Assembly (NCBI RefSeq): GCF_024199845.1
Contig: NZ_JANADO010000001.1
Span: forward strand, 3,348,001-3,412,000
Direction of reading: 5' to 3'
Source of the DNA: Bradyrhizobium sp. CCGB12
GTDB taxonomy: Bacteria > Pseudomonadota > Alphaproteobacteria > Rhizobiales > Xanthobacteraceae
DNA length: 64,000 nucleotides
Shown here: positions 52,749 to 63,471 of the stretch, piece after piece
Layout: every line of letters begins with the position of its first letter
Position numbering within the stretch: the first letter of the stretch is position 1
The notes under the pieces: model-generated
What the model saw: the letters and a program-made list of their open reading frames with translations, nothing else
Databases searched by the model: none
Told to the model about the DNA's origin: nothing
Program-made: the position numbers and the translations under genes

Positions 52749-53207
52749 CTAAGGCTGAGCGGCGCCTGCCGCAGGTGCCCCCGGAGCGCCTTCCAGCGCG
52801 ACCAGCTTCACCCGCGTGTAGCCGCCCGAGCGCAAGAGCTCCATGACCCCCATCAACTCGCCATACGGCACCGAACGATCGGCGCGCAGGAAGACATACT
52901 TGTCCTTGCTCATGTCGGACATGCTGTCGAGAGTGCCGATCAACTCGACCCGGTGGACCGGGTTCTCTCCGATCGCAAGCGTCAGATCCGGCTTGATGCT
53001 CAGGTAGGTCGGCTTGTCCGGCTTCTTCTGCGGCGTCGCGCTCGACGTCGGCAGATCGATCGGCAGGTCGACGGTCGAGAGCGGCGCTGCAACCATGAAG
53101 ATGATCAGCAGCACCAGGATGACGTCGATGAACGGCGTGACGTTGATTTCATGCGTTTCCGAGAAATCGTCGTCTTCGCCGTCGTTGTCTGCGAGCGAAA
53201 CGCCCAT
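52749..53207 (-). CDS. exbD: biopolymer transport protein ExbD
   Basis: 152-residue ExbD/TolR-type protein. The single membrane helix carries the proton-relevant aspartate in INVTPFIDVILVLLIIFMV, and a periplasmic domain follows (YLSIKPDLTLAIGEN). It forms the ExbB-ExbD motor with the gene 3 bp upstream. Confidence 0.93.
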   Translation of the reverse strand: MGVSLADNDGEDDDFSETHEINVTPFIDVILVLLIIFMVAAPLSTVDLPIDLPTSSATPQKKPDKPTYLSIKPDLTLAIGENPVHRVELIGTLDSMSDMSKDKYVFLRADRSVPYGELMGVMELLRSGGYTRVKLVALEGAPGAPAAGAAQP

Positions 53208-53210
53208 GGT

Positions 53211-54184
<974 letters not shown>

Positions 54185-54188
<4 letters not shown>

Positions 54189-54874
54189 ACTTCGGCCCAG
54201 TAGCGAATGAGGTTGTGATAGATACCCGTCAATTTGACCGTTTCGGGATCGTCGCGCCCGAGCCGTTCCACCAGCGCCTGAATCGCGGTGTCGAGGTCAA
54301 AGATCATGCTCCGGGCGTGATCGTCCCGTATCATGCTCTGAAGCCAGAAGAAAGATGCAACCCGCGTTCCCCTCGTCACCGGCGTGACGAGATGCAAGCT
54401 GGTCGAGGGATAGAGCACGCAGTCCCCGGCTGGCAACTTCACTTCGTGCGAACCGTAGGTGTCCTCGATCACAAGTTCGCCACCGTCGTACTCTTCCGGC
54501 TCGGTGAGGAACAGCGTGACCGACAGGTCTGTGCGGATGCGAAGGCCGGTCAGACGATCTCCGCGGATCGCATTGTCGACGTGCAGGCCGAAATGGTGGC
54601 TGCTGCTCGCCGCATAGCGGTTGAACAGCGGCGGGAAGATCTGGAGCGGGATTGCCGCAGCGAGGAAGCGCGGGTTCGACGTCAGCGCCGAGATGATGCG
54701 GTTGCCGAGCTTGCGCGCGACCTCGCTGTCCGGCGGCAATTGCTCGTTGCGCTTGACCATCGCCGACTGCGCGCCAGCGGTGGAGCGGCCATCCTCCCAC
54801 TCGCTGGCGTCCATGACGCGGCGGAAATCCGCCACATCATCCTTGCTGAGAACGTTTTCAATGCATGTCAGCAT
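54185..54874 (-). CDS. PiuC/YbiX-like Fe(II)/2-oxoglutarate hydroxylase
   Basis: 229-residue PKHD-type dioxygenase. Metal ligands His98, Asp100 ([10 protein letters not shown]) and His161 (SLHLVTPV) and the 2-oxoglutarate arginine Arg171 are all present, as in the E. coli and Pseudomonas proteins found next to siderophore receptors. It may modify an imported siderophore or a uptake component. ATG at 54874 gives [10 protein letters not shown]. Its stop overlaps exbB. Confidence 0.9.
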
Positions 54875-54893
54875 GAAACTCGTTGTTGCTCCA

Positions 54894-57449
54894 TCAGTAG
54901 CGCGCGGAGAGCACCACATAGGCGGCACGGCCCGGTGCTTCCAGCACGAACGGCGCTGCGCTTTGGTACAGCGCGTCGTAGTAGCGCTTGTCGAAGATGT
55001 TGTTCACGAACAGCTTGAGCTTCCAGTGCTGGTCGATCTTGGCTTCTGCGAACGCATCGAACCGCCAGTAGCTCGGGATCGATGTGCCCTGGTTGGCCGC
55101 CAGCAAGGTACCGCCGTAGATCTTCGAGCGGTAGACGGCTTGCCCACCCAGCTCCCAGGTGTCGTTGAGCTGGTACTTCGAGAGCATGCTGAACGACTGA
55201 TGGGCGACGTTGGCAAGCGGACGACCGACATTGGTCGGGTAAAGCGCCGTGTTCGGCGATGGAGCCAGTGACTTCGTCACCTCCGACTGCATCAGCACAA
55301 GCCCGCCGAATACGCTCCACTTGTCCGTGATCTTGCCGCCCACGCCGAGATCGATACCTCGGATACGGTAAGCGGCACCGGCGGTGATGCAAGACACCGT
55401 GCCGGTGGTCGCCGGAACGGTGACGGGATAGGGACAGGTCGCGGTCGCCGTAGCCGCAGTGATGTTCTGTGACTCGCGCGCATTCTCCTTCTCGGTCTGA
55501 AACAGCGCCGCCGTCAGCAAAAGATGACGGTCGAACAATTCCCATTTCGTGCCGAGCTCGATCGCCTTGTTCTTCTCCGGCCCGAAGATCTGGTTCGAGT
55601 TGCCGTTCAGGATCGGCGTGAGACCGCCATAGGCCGTGCTCGTTCCGTCGAATTCGGCACCGACGGGATTCGCCGAGGTTGCATAGGCCACATAGACGCT
55701 GCCATTCGGCGCCGGCTTGAGCGTCAGACCGAGGTTGAAGTTCGGAATCAGGAACTCGGCGGACTGCTGGCCGAACCGGCTAGCGCCGCCGATCGTTCCG
55801 TAGCCCGAGGTGTTGATGCTGTAATTGTCGTAGCGGAAACCGCCGTTGAGGATCAGCAGGTCGCGGTAGTTCGCACTATCCATGACGTAGCCGCTGACGG
55901 TGTCGATGCCGATCTTGGTCGGCAGGCCCGACAGCCCGAGCCCCTTGGGCGGCAAGAAGGTGTCTTGCGGAAAGAAGACGCTGACGCCCGTCGGCGAGCC
56001 GGTCGGCGTTACGGTCGTGCCTTGCCCCTCCGAGCTAAGGCCCAGATATTTGTCGATCGACGATCTTTCGCGATCGACCTCGATACCCGCCAGCGCTGTA
56101 TGCTTGAACCCGACGCCATCCTGGAACTTGTAGGTTGCTTCCGTCTGGTTGGCGAGCACGTCGGTAACCTGGAAACGGCTCTGCGGATTCATCGTGAGCG
56201 TATAGGCTGTAAACGGAGCGCCGGGAGCAAGCGTCGGCTGCTCCGGCAGCGTGCCGATGTAGTTCTGGGTCGAGCGTGACGCTCGGAATTTGTTGCTGAC
56301 CATCAGGTCTGGCGTGATCTGCACTTCCGCATTGAGCGTGCCGATGTCCTGGCCGGTCCGGTAGAAGTCGCGATTGATCTGGCCATACCAGTTGTTGCGG
56401 TTGACGCCGAAGTCCGGGAACGGTCCACCGGCGGTCGTGGCCGTGCTCGGCCGGTAGTACGGCACGCCGAAATCCGGCACGCCGGTCAATTCAGTGTGGA
56501 TGTAGTTGGCAGTGACCTTGACCGTATCGGTCGGCTTCCACGTCGTGGCGACGAAGGCGCCATTGCGGTTGTCTTTGACGTAGTCGCGGCCGGCGACATT
56601 CGCATCCTGGAACAGACCGCCGACACGAACGGCAAAGGTCGGATCGATCACCTGGTTGACGTCGAGCACCACGCGCTTGGTCATGTCGGTGCCAAACGTG
56701 GTGTCCATGTTGTAGAAGCTCTTCGCCGTCGTCGCTTGCTTTGTGACGATGTTGATCGCGCCACCGGCGACACCGCGGCCGGAGAAGGTCGAGCCGGGAC
56801 CGCGCAGGATTTCGACCTGCTCGGTGAAGAAATTCTCGCGGACGCTGACGCCGGAGTCGCGCACGCCGTCGATGAAGATGTCGTTGCGGGCATCAAAACC
56901 GCGGATGAAGAAACGGTCCCCGAACGCGTTACCGCCCTCGCCCGAGCCGAGCGTGACGCCGGCCGTGCTCAGGATCGCCTGCTTGAGCGTCGTCGCGTTC
57001 TTGTCCTCGAGCACTTCCTTGCTCAGGACAGTGATCGACTTCGGCGTATCAACCAGCTTTTCCGGAAACTTGCCGCCGGCCTGGACGTGATCGACCTTGT
57101 AGGGAGCCGCTGGATCCGCATACGGATCGGCGTCCGCGGGACCTGACGGTGTGGTGGGAGCCGTCCGCTGCGCCTGCTGGCGCTGCGCGGCGCGGCGAAG
57201 CGCGTTGCGGGCGCGGACCTGCTCCGGCGAAGGCTTCGAGGTCACCGGACGCGGACGCTGAACCGGAGCATCGACCGTCACGGGCGGCAGGTTCGACTGC
57301 TGCGCCTCTGCTCCGGTCGACACCGACGCGACAGCTATCAGGCTTGCTACGGCGGAGGCCGTCTTGCCCGCAGCAGCATCGAACTTGTTGTTGACAGACT
57401 TCCTCGACGCAGCCGAACGCAACGACCGCGGTGACCTAACATTCCCCAT
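54894..57449 (-). CDS. TonB-dependent siderophore receptor
   Basis: 851-residue outer-membrane receptor. A signal peptide region ([21 protein letters not shown]) is followed by a plug with a TonB-box-like stretch and the [24 protein letters not shown] segment, then a 22-strand barrel ending in the C-terminal aromatic (VVLSARY). It resembles catecholate-type (Fiu/PirA) receptors. ATG at 57449 is chosen; upstream in-frame codons lie in the folded leader. It opens an operon with a hydroxylase and the ExbBD-TonB motor, so all iron-uptake parts are supplied together. Confidence 0.9.
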   Translation of the reverse strand: MGNVRSPRSLRSAASRKSVNNKFDAAAGKTASAVASLIAVASVSTGAEAQQSNLPPVTVDAPVQRPRPVTSKPSPEQVRARNALRRAAQRQQAQRTAPTTPSGPADADPYADPAAPYKVDHVQAGGKFPEKLVDTPKSITVLSKEVLEDKNATTLKQAILSTAGVTLGSGEGGNAFGDRFFIRGFDARNDIFIDGVRDSGVSVRENFFTEQVEILRGPGSTFSGRGVAGGAINIVTKQATTAKSFYNMDTTFGTDMTKRVVLDVNQVIDPTFAVRVGGLFQDANVAGRDYVKDNRNGAFVATTWKPTDTVKVTANYIHTELTGVPDFGVPYYRPSTATTAGGPFPDFGVNRNNWYGQINRDFYRTGQDIGTLNAEVQITPDLMVSNKFRASRSTQNYIGTLPEQPTLAPGAPFTAYTLTMNPQSRFQVTDVLANQTEATYKFQDGVGFKHTALAGIEVDRERSSIDKYLGLSSEGQGTTVTPTGSPTGVSVFFPQDTFLPPKGLGLSGLPTKIGIDTVSGYVMDSANYRDLLILNGGFRYDNYSINTSGYGTIGGASRFGQQSAEFLIPNFNLGLTLKPAPNGSVYVAYATSANPVGAEFDGTSTAYGGLTPILNGNSNQIFGPEKNKAIELGTKWELFDRHLLLTAALFQTEKENARESQNITAATATATCPYPVTVPATTGTVSCITAGAAYRIRGIDLGVGGKITDKWSVFGGLVLMQSEVTKSLAPSPNTALYPTNVGRPLANVAHQSFSMLSKYQLNDTWELGGQAVYRSKIYGGTLLAANQGTSIPSYWRFDAFAEAKIDQHWKLKLFVNNIFDKRYYDALYQSAAPFVLEAPGRAAYVVLSARY

Positions 57450-57529
57450 TTCACGCCCCAATATTTGACGACGATTGGTCGCATTGTGACAATGCGACGC
57501 AGTGTTGCTATCGGGCACAAAAATTGGGG
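57450..57529 (-). promoter_or_regulatory. structured 5' leader of the TonB receptor mRNA
   Basis: On the minus-strand mRNA, 57518-57529 can pair with 57456-57467 over 11 of 12 bases, with one mismatch. The 3' arm contains the GGGG that lies 6 nt before the AUG, the only Shine-Dalgarno candidate. A perfect inner hairpin (GTCGCATTG/CAATGCGAC, 57478-57486 and 57490-57498) sits in the enclosed loop. Together they could hide the ribosome site. Seen in sequence; a regulatory role is inference. Confidence 0.5.
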
Positions 57530-57604
57530 TCAACGCGATCTGGGCAACACTCCAGTTTAAAGCGTCCATTTCAAAGCAATTCTAAACTTGTCCGAGCGCG
57601 ACAG

Positions 57605-57621
57605 TTTCGAACGGTTCTAAG
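57605..57621. promoter_or_regulatory. Irr/ICE-like box, main site, TonB receptor promoter
   Basis: TTTCGAACGGTTCTAAG matches the rhizobial iron-control (Irr/ICE) form TTTAGAANNNTTCTAAA with two differences. Degenerate copies flank it: 57570-57586 (right half perfect TTCTAAA) and 57621-57637 (TTGAACGATTCTAAT core). The cluster lies about 120-190 bp before the receptor start, consistent with iron-dependent control. Confidence 0.6.
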
Positions 57622-57879
57622 CTTGAACGATTCTAATCTACGCATTCATCGACGTGATCGCGTCAAGGCCGCATCAGCCTCCGGGCCAATGCACTTCGCC
57701 GCGACAAAGACGCGAACGATGGTGCGGTGCTATCGATCGGACCAAAGCAGGTCAATGCGATTGATCTGCCTGCACTTTTGAATTTGTCCAAAACGGGTCA
57801 AGTGCATCAAACTGAAAACGTTGGCATGGCCCTGTGCGCGCACATCTGCGCACGCAGATTCCGCGCATGCAGATGCGCC

Positions 57880-58119
57880 TCAATCGCTGCTCGGCGGCTT
57901 CATCAGTGAGAACAATTCGTCGACGGTTTTCTGCGCGACCGCACGCACGCGATCGGTGTTGTCCATGCCGGCGATGTTGACGCCGTTGACGACGGCTTTG
58001 ATCTCGTCGCGGAAATCGGTGAGAAAGCGCAAGGGATCGCGCTGCTCGTTGGCGACGCGCGCAATCAATCCCGTGATCAGAATCTGGCACGCGATCAGCT
58101 TGCCATTCAATTCGTCCAT
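57880..58119 (-). CDS. small hypothetical protein
   Basis: 79-residue soluble, helical protein (MDELNGKLIACQILITGLIARV ... QKTVDELFSLMKPPSSD). I do not recognise the family. ATG at 58119 has a GGAG site 8-9 bp upstream; longer in-frame readings up to 58212 are possible but unlikely. It is alone between the receptor promoter region and the RND pump, and an Irr/ICE-like box lies 77 bp upstream, so it may be iron regulated. Confidence 0.6.
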   Translation of the reverse strand: MDELNGKLIACQILITGLIARVANEQRDPLRFLTDFRDEIKAVVNGVNIAGMDNTDRVRAVAQKTVDELFSLMKPPSSD

Positions 58120-58522
58120 CCTTCGCGCTCCCGTTGTGGCGGCGCCGATATGGACGATGGCGATTTTCCTGACAACCGAAACGGCTGACGCGCGATTTAG
58201 AACCGTTCTCACGACCGTTAATTCCGGCCCTGTTCACAACGCGCCCCAGAGCGGTGTTGCGGGCAGCTCCGCAAGCGATGCACACCGGTTCCGAGTATTG
58301 CCTGAAGCTTGCACGCTGATCGCTCGCGCCGGGAAAATGCAGCACTGCACACCGTAGTGTCACGGAGCTGCCCAAGCGGTGCAAAGCTTTCCAATTGTTT
58401 AGGATTCGCGACCGATAGTGCTGTTTACACTGGAACTTGGCGTGTATTATACAAGCGCGCTGGAACCCTATGATTGCCCCATAATTCGTAAGCTTAGGGC
58501 ACAAAAGCCGACACGAGACGAT
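58120..58522. other. 403-bp divergent region between small gene and RND operon
   Basis: Apart from the iron box at 58196-58212, this holds only non-coding sequence. An AT-rich stretch about 58420-58500 (GTGTATTATACAAG) is a plausible promoter for the RND operon. No gene or RNA recognised. Confidence 0.4.
58196..58212. promoter_or_regulatory. Irr/ICE-like box upstream of the small hypothetical gene
   Basis: TTTAGAACCGTTCTCAC matches TTTAGAANNNTTCTAAA at all fixed positions except two near the right end. It lies 77 bp before the small gene at 58119 and 311 bp before the RND adaptor gene, so the small gene is the likelier target. Confidence 0.55.
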
Positions 58523-59689
58523 ATGAATAAGTCCCGGCCGATCCTCTGGATTCTGATCATCGCGGCCGTGGCCTCCGCAGGTTATTATGGGTGGCAGAAA
58601 TTCGGGTCGGCCGGACAGACCCGGACAGCCCAGAAGGCGCCACCTCGCCCGTCCGCCATTCCCGTCAGCGTTGCGCCGGTCCAGAAGACCGACTTTCCGG
58701 TCTACCTGACCGGTCTCGGCACGGTTCAAGGCTTCAACACCGTCCAAGTCCGCAGCCGGGTGGATGGTCAGATCGACAAGCTCGCCTTCCGGGAAGGTCA
58801 GATCGTCCAGCAGGGCGAGCTTCTGGTCTCGATCGATCCCCGCCCCTATCAAGCCACGCTCGACCAGGCCAAGGCCAAGAAGGCGCAGGACGAGGCTAGC
58901 CTCGCCAACGCCAATCTCGAACTCCAGCGCGCCATGAAGCTCGGCGAATTCGCGACCGCACAGCGGGTCGATACCCAGCGCTCCACCGTCGCTCAGCTCA
59001 CCGCCCAGATCGCCGCCGACGAAGCCGCGATCGCCAACGCCCAGACCCAGCTCGATTACACGCAGATCAAGGCGCCGTTCACGGGCGTCGCAGGGCTCCG
59101 TCAGGTCGACGTCGGCAACATCGTCAACGCCTCGACGCAGACCGGCATCGTCACGATCTCGCAAGTCGAGCCGATCGCCGTGATCTTCACGGCACCGGAA
59201 GACCAGCTCCCCTATATCAGCGAAGGCCAGAAGGCCGGCGCGCTCAAGGTGATCGCCTTCACCACCGACGGCAAGAAGACGCTGGCCGAGGGCAAGCTCG
59301 CGGTCATCAACAATCAGGTCGACACGACCAGCGGGACTATTCGGCTCAAGGCGGTGTTCGACAACAAGGACCACACGCTGTGGCCGGGCCAGTCGGTTTC
59401 GACGCGTCTTTTGGTGCGGACGCTGAAGGATGCGACCGTGGTTCCCGATGATGCGGTCCAGCATTCCACCAACGGCCTGTACGCCTATACCGTCAATCAG
59501 GACAACAAGGCCGAAGTGCACAAGATCAAGGTCAGCTATGGCATCGATGGACGTTCGGTCATCGATGAAGGCTTGAGCCCCGGGCAGCAGGTCATCACCG
59601 GCGGTCAGTTCAAGGTGCAGCCTGGAAGCCTCGTCTCGACGGCAGTGGCGAGCTCGGATCCGGCGCAGAACAAGGTTCGACAGGAATGA
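58523..59689 (+). CDS. RND efflux periplasmic adaptor (MdtA-like)
   Basis: 388-residue membrane-fusion protein. The N-terminal anchor is RPILWILIIAAVASAGYYGWQ, then come the lipoyl half-motifs (VQVRSRVDGQIDKLAFREGQIVQQGELLVSID and IKAPFTGVAGLRQVDVGNIV), an alpha-hairpin and the beta-barrel (EPIAVIFTAPEDQLPYI). It joins the inner-membrane pump to an outer channel encoded elsewhere. ATG at 58523; its stop overlaps the pump start. Confidence 0.92.
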   Translation: MNKSRPILWILIIAAVASAGYYGWQKFGSAGQTRTAQKAPPRPSAIPVSVAPVQKTDFPVYLTGLGTVQGFNTVQVRSRVDGQIDKLAFREGQIVQQGELLVSIDPRPYQATLDQAKAKKAQDEASLANANLELQRAMKLGEFATAQRVDTQRSTVAQLTAQIAADEAAIANAQTQLDYTQIKAPFTGVAGLRQVDVGNIVNASTQTGIVTISQVEPIAVIFTAPEDQLPYISEGQKAGALKVIAFTTDGKKTLAEGKLAVINNQVDTTSGTIRLKAVFDNKDHTLWPGQSVSTRLLVRTLKDATVVPDDAVQHSTNGLYAYTVNQDNKAEVHKIKVSYGIDGRSVIDEGLSPGQQVITGGQFKVQPGSLVSTAVASSDPAQNKVRQE

Positions 59690-62600
59690 CCGAGGGCGGG
59701 ATTTCGGCACCTTTCATCCGTTATCCCATCGGCACTTCGCTGCTGATGGCCGGCATTCTCTTTGTCGGTCTGGTCGCCTACCCCCTGCTGCCGGTCGCGC
59801 CGCTGCCGCAGGTGGACTTCCCGACTATCCAGATTACCGCCAACCTGCCGGGCGGCAGTCCAGAGACCATGGCCTCGTCGGTGGCGCAGCCGCTCGAGCG
59901 GCAATTCGCCCAGATCCCCGGCATCGCCCAGATGACCTCGACCAGCTATCTGGGCACGGCGTCGATCACCATCCAGTTCGACCTCAATCGCAGCATCGAC
60001 GGTGCGGCCAACGACGTTCAAGGTGCCATCAACGCCGCCAGTGGCCAGCTGCCGAAGAACCTGCCCTCGCCGCCGACGTACCGCAAGGTCAACCCGGCGG
60101 ACGCCCCGATCATGCTGCTGTCGGCAACCTCCGAGACATTGCCGCTCACCAGCGTCAGCGACGCCGTCGACGCGCAGCTCGCCCAGCAGATCAGCCAACT
60201 TTCCGGCGTCGCGCAAGTCTTCATCGGCGGCCAGCAGAAACCGTCCATCCGCATTCAGATCGACCCGGCGAAACTCGTCGCCAAGGGCCTGTCGATGGAG
60301 GATGTGCGCAGCCAGATCGCCATCACCACCGTCGACAGCCCCAAAGGCAATATCGACGGACCCAAACGCGCCTATACGATCTACGCCAACGACCAGCTCA
60401 CCCAGGCCAAGGACTGGAACGACGTCATCATCGCCTATCGCAATGGCGGCCCGTTGCGAATCCGCGACGTCGGCCAGGCGGTCAGCGGCGCTGAAGACGC
60501 CAAACAGGCGGCCTGGGCCAACGGCAAGCGCGGCGTGTTCCTGGTGATATTCAAACAGCCGGGCGCAAATGTCATCGACACCGTCGACCGCATCAAGGCC
60601 ACCCTGCCCCGGCTGGTGGCCGCTATCCCGCCCGCGATCAAGATCGAGCTGATCAGCGACCGCACCACGACAATCCGTGCCGCGGTCGAAGACGTCCAGT
60701 TCACATTGCTGCTGACCATCGCGCTCGTGGTCATGGTCATCTTCATCTTCCTGCGCAGCTTCTGGGCGACCGTCATCCCTACGATCACGGTGCCCTTGGC
60801 ACTATTGGGCGCCTGCGCTCTGATGTGGGTGGTCGGCTATTCCCTGGACAATCTGTCGCTGATGGCGCTCACCATCGCGGTCGGGTTCGTCGTCGACGAC
60901 GCCATCGTGATGCTCGAGAACATCACCCGCTACATCGAGGAAGGCGAATCGCCGATGGCGGCTGCCTTCAAGGGTTCCAAGGAAATCGGTTTCACCATTG
61001 TCTCGATCAGTATCTCGCTGGTCGCGGTGCTGATCCCCCTGCTGCTGATGGGCGGCATCATCGGGCGCCTTTTCCGCGAGTTCGCCGTGGTGCTGGCGAT
61101 GACGATCTTCGTCTCGATGTTCGTGTCGCTGACGCTGACGCCGATGATGGCTTCGCGTTTCCTGCGCGCGCATGGCGAGGTGACGCACGGCAAGTTCTAC
61201 CAATGGAGCGAACGCGCCTTCGACGGGATGCTGCGCGGCTACGAATATGTACTCGACCACGCCCTGGCCTGGCGCCGCACCACGCTGGCGATCTTCTTCG
61301 CCACTCTCGGCCTGTCGATCTACCTGTTCGTCCTGATCCCGAAGGGCTTCTTCCCGCAACAGGACGTCGGCCTGATCACCGCGACCTCCGAAGCCTCGCA
61401 GGACATCTCGTTCGCCGAGATGCAACGGCGACAAGTCGAGCTCGGCAAGATCGTGATGGAGGATCCCGACGTCGCCACGATTGCGATGAACATCGGCGGC
61501 AGCGGCCGCGCCGGCAACAACGGCAACATGTTCATCACCCTGAAGCCGCGTAACGACCGCAACGCCTCAGCGCAGGAGATCATCGCCCGTCTACGTCCCA
61601 AGCTCGAGAAGGTGTCCGGCGCCCGCCTCTACATGCAGGCCGCCCAGGACGTCCGGCTCGGCGGTCGGCCGACGCGCACGCAGTTCGAGTTCACCTTGCA
61701 GGATGCGGATCTCGCCGAGCTCAACGACTGGGCACCGAAGATCCTCGCCAAGATGCAGACGCTGCCGCAGCTGCGTGACGTCGCGACCGACCAGCAGACG
61801 CAGGGCACGACGGTGCAGCTCAAGATCAACCGCGACACCGCCTCGCGCTACGGCATCCAGCCGCAGCTGATCGACGACACGCTGTATGACGCGTTCGGAC
61901 AGCGGCAGGTTACGCAGTATTTCACCCAGCTCAACACCTACAAGGTGATCCTCGAGATTCTTCCGGAGTTACAGGGGAATCTCGACAGCCTGAACAAGCT
62001 CTACGTAAAGTCGCCGCTCACCGGCGAGCAGGTGCCGCTGTCGACCTTCGCGACCTGGACCACCGATCCGGTCCGCCCGCTCTCGATCAGCCATCAGGGC
62101 CAGTTCCCGGCGATCACGATCAGCTTCAACCTCGCCCAAGGCGTTGCGCTCGGCCAGGCAACTGAGGCCGTGCAGCGGGCGATGGTCGAGCTCGGCGCGC
62201 CGCCGACGCTCAATTCGAGCTTCCAGGGCACCGCGCAGGCGTTCCAGCAATCGCTCGGCACCGTGCCGCTCTTGATCCTGGCAGCCCTCGTCGTGGTCTA
62301 TCTGATCCTCGGCATCCTCTACGAGAGCTACATCCATCCGATCACGATTCTGTCGACCCTGCCCTCGGCCGGCGTCGGCGCGCTCGCGATCCTGATGGCG
62401 GCCGGCTTCGACTTCAGCCTCATTGCATTGATCGGAATCATTCTCCTGATCGGCATCGTGAAGAAGAACGGCATCATGATGGTCGACTTCGCGATCGCCG
62501 CCGAACGCGACGAGCACAAGACGCCGGAAGAATCGATCCGCCAGGCCGCGCTGCTGCGTTTCCGCCCGATCATGATGACGACGATGGCCGCGCTGCTGGG

Positions 62601-62832
62601 CGGCGTGCCGCTGATGCTCGGTCACGGCACCGGCGCCGAGATCCGCCAACCGCTCGGCTACGCCATGGTCGGCGGCCTGATCGTCAGCCAGGCGCTGACG
62701 CTGTTCACCACCCCGGTGGTCTATCTCTATCTCGACGAGCTCAACAACTGGTTCTCGGGCTGGGGCCGTTCGGGTGACGGCGAAGGTGACGAGGCGCCCG
62801 CGCACGGCACCGTCAAGGAAGCCGCCGAGTAA
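59686..62832 (+). CDS. RND efflux transporter permease (MdtB/MdtC-like)
   Basis: 1048-residue resistance-nodulation-division pump. The helix-4 proton-relay aspartates are in VGFVVDDAIVMLENI, and the two periplasmic porter domains and 12 helices are present by length. Sequence style (TEGGISAPFIRYPIGTSLLMAGI, PQVDFPTIQITANLPGGSPETMASSV) fits the MdtB/MdtC group. It is translated from an ATGA overlap with the adaptor, so both are made together. Substrates unknown. Confidence 0.93.
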   Translation: MTEGGISAPFIRYPIGTSLLMAGILFVGLVAYPLLPVAPLPQVDFPTIQITANLPGGSPETMASSVAQPLERQFAQIPGIAQMTSTSYLGTASITIQFDLNRSIDGAANDVQGAINAASGQLPKNLPSPPTYRKVNPADAPIMLLSATSETLPLTSVSDAVDAQLAQQISQLSGVAQVFIGGQQKPSIRIQIDPAKLVAKGLSMEDVRSQIAITTVDSPKGNIDGPKRAYTIYANDQLTQAKDWNDVIIAYRNGGPLRIRDVGQAVSGAEDAKQAAWANGKRGVFLVIFKQPGANVIDTVDRIKATLPRLVAAIPPAIKIELISDRTTTIRAAVEDVQFTLLLTIALVVMVIFIFLRSFWATVIPTITVPLALLGACALMWVVGYSLDNLSLMALTIAVGFVVDDAIVMLENITRYIEEGESPMAAAFKGSKEIGFTIVSISISLVAVLIPLLLMGGIIGRLFREFAVVLAMTIFVSMFVSLTLTPMMASRFLRAHGEVTHGKFYQWSERAFDGMLRGYEYVLDHALAWRRTTLAIFFATLGLSIYLFVLIPKGFFPQQDVGLITATSEASQDISFAEMQRRQVELGKIVMEDPDVATIAMNIGGSGRAGNNGNMFITLKPRNDRNASAQEIIARLRPKLEKVSGARLYMQAAQDVRLGGRPTRTQFEFTLQDADLAELNDWAPKILAKMQTLPQLRDVATDQQTQGTTVQLKINRDTASRYGIQPQLIDDTLYDAFGQRQVTQYFTQLNTYKVILEILPELQGNLDSLNKLYVKSPLTGEQVPLSTFATWTTDPVRPLSISHQGQFPAITISFNLAQGVALGQATEAVQRAMVELGAPPTLNSSFQGTAQAFQQSLGTVPLLILAALVVVYLILGILYESYIHPITILSTLPSAGVGALAILMAAGFDFSLIALIGIILLIGIVKKNGIMMVDFAIAAERDEHKTPEESIRQAALLRFRPIMMTTMAALLGGVPLMLGHGTGAEIRQPLGYAMVGGLIVSQALTLFTTPVVYLYLDELNNWFSGWGRSGDGEGDEAPAHGTVKEAAE

Positions 62833-62895
62833 ACTTGCACCGCGCCGCCCGCAACGCTACAGCGGGGCCTCGGTTCACGCCAACGCGGTTTCGTC

Positions 62896-63462
62896 ATGAT
62901 GATGCAATCCAGACTTGTCGCCCTCGCCGCCGCCGTTCTGTTGTCGACCGGCGCCGCCTACGCCCAGCAGAGCGCCAAGAAGAACGGCGCTCCTCCGGCC
63001 GCGCAGCCGGCGGCGACTGCTCCGACGCAAGCGCAGGCGGACGGCTCTCCGGGACAGCCCGGCTGGATCGTGCGCTGCACCAGCGCAAGCCGCGAGGCGC
63101 CGCTCGAATGCGCGATGGAGCAGAACGCGGTGCTGACCAAGACCGGCCAGACCGTCGTCCTGATCAACATCCGCATCGCGCCCGACACCCGCACGCCGAT
63201 CGCGCTGCTGCAATTGCCGCTCGGCCTCAACCTGCCCATCGGCGCCAAGCTCCAGGTCGACGAGGGCAAGACGTTCGATCTCCAGATCCAGACCTGCGAG
63301 AACCGCGGCTGCTACGCCTCGACGCCGATCGCGGCGGATCTGCTCACCGCCTTGCGGTCGGGCAAGCAGCTGAAAGTCTCCTTCCAGAACATGGCCAAGG
63401 AGACGATCGCGATCCCGATGCCGCTGAACGATTTTGCGGCGGCCTACGACAAGATCAAGTAA
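62896..63462 (+). CDS. invasion-associated locus B (IalB)-like secreted protein
   Basis: 188-residue periplasmic protein. A signal peptide (LVALAAAVLLSTGAAYAQQ) and an Ala/Pro/Gln-rich linker precede the IalB core, with cysteines in VRCTSASREAPLECAM and IQTCENRGCYAS that probably form disulfides. IalB is linked to host-cell entry in Bartonella; in rhizobia the role is unknown. It stands alone downstream of the RND genes. Confidence 0.85.
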   Translation: MMMQSRLVALAAAVLLSTGAAYAQQSAKKNGAPPAAQPAATAPTQAQADGSPGQPGWIVRCTSASREAPLECAMEQNAVLTKTGQTVVLINIRIAPDTRTPIALLQLPLGLNLPIGAKLQVDEGKTFDLQIQTCENRGCYASTPIAADLLTALRSGKQLKVSFQNMAKETIAIPMPLNDFAAAYDKIK

Positions 63463-63471
63463 CGGCTGGCC

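Noticed and set aside
57456..57529. ROSE-type RNA thermometer
   Set aside because: The pairing is real, but the UYGCU-containing hairpin that defines ROSE elements is absent, so only a general structured leader is claimed.
57752..59710. Long open frame antisense to the RND adaptor and its upstream region
   Set aside because: It overlaps the adaptor gene with its lipoyl motifs and crosses the small-gene region; its composition is unlike a real protein.
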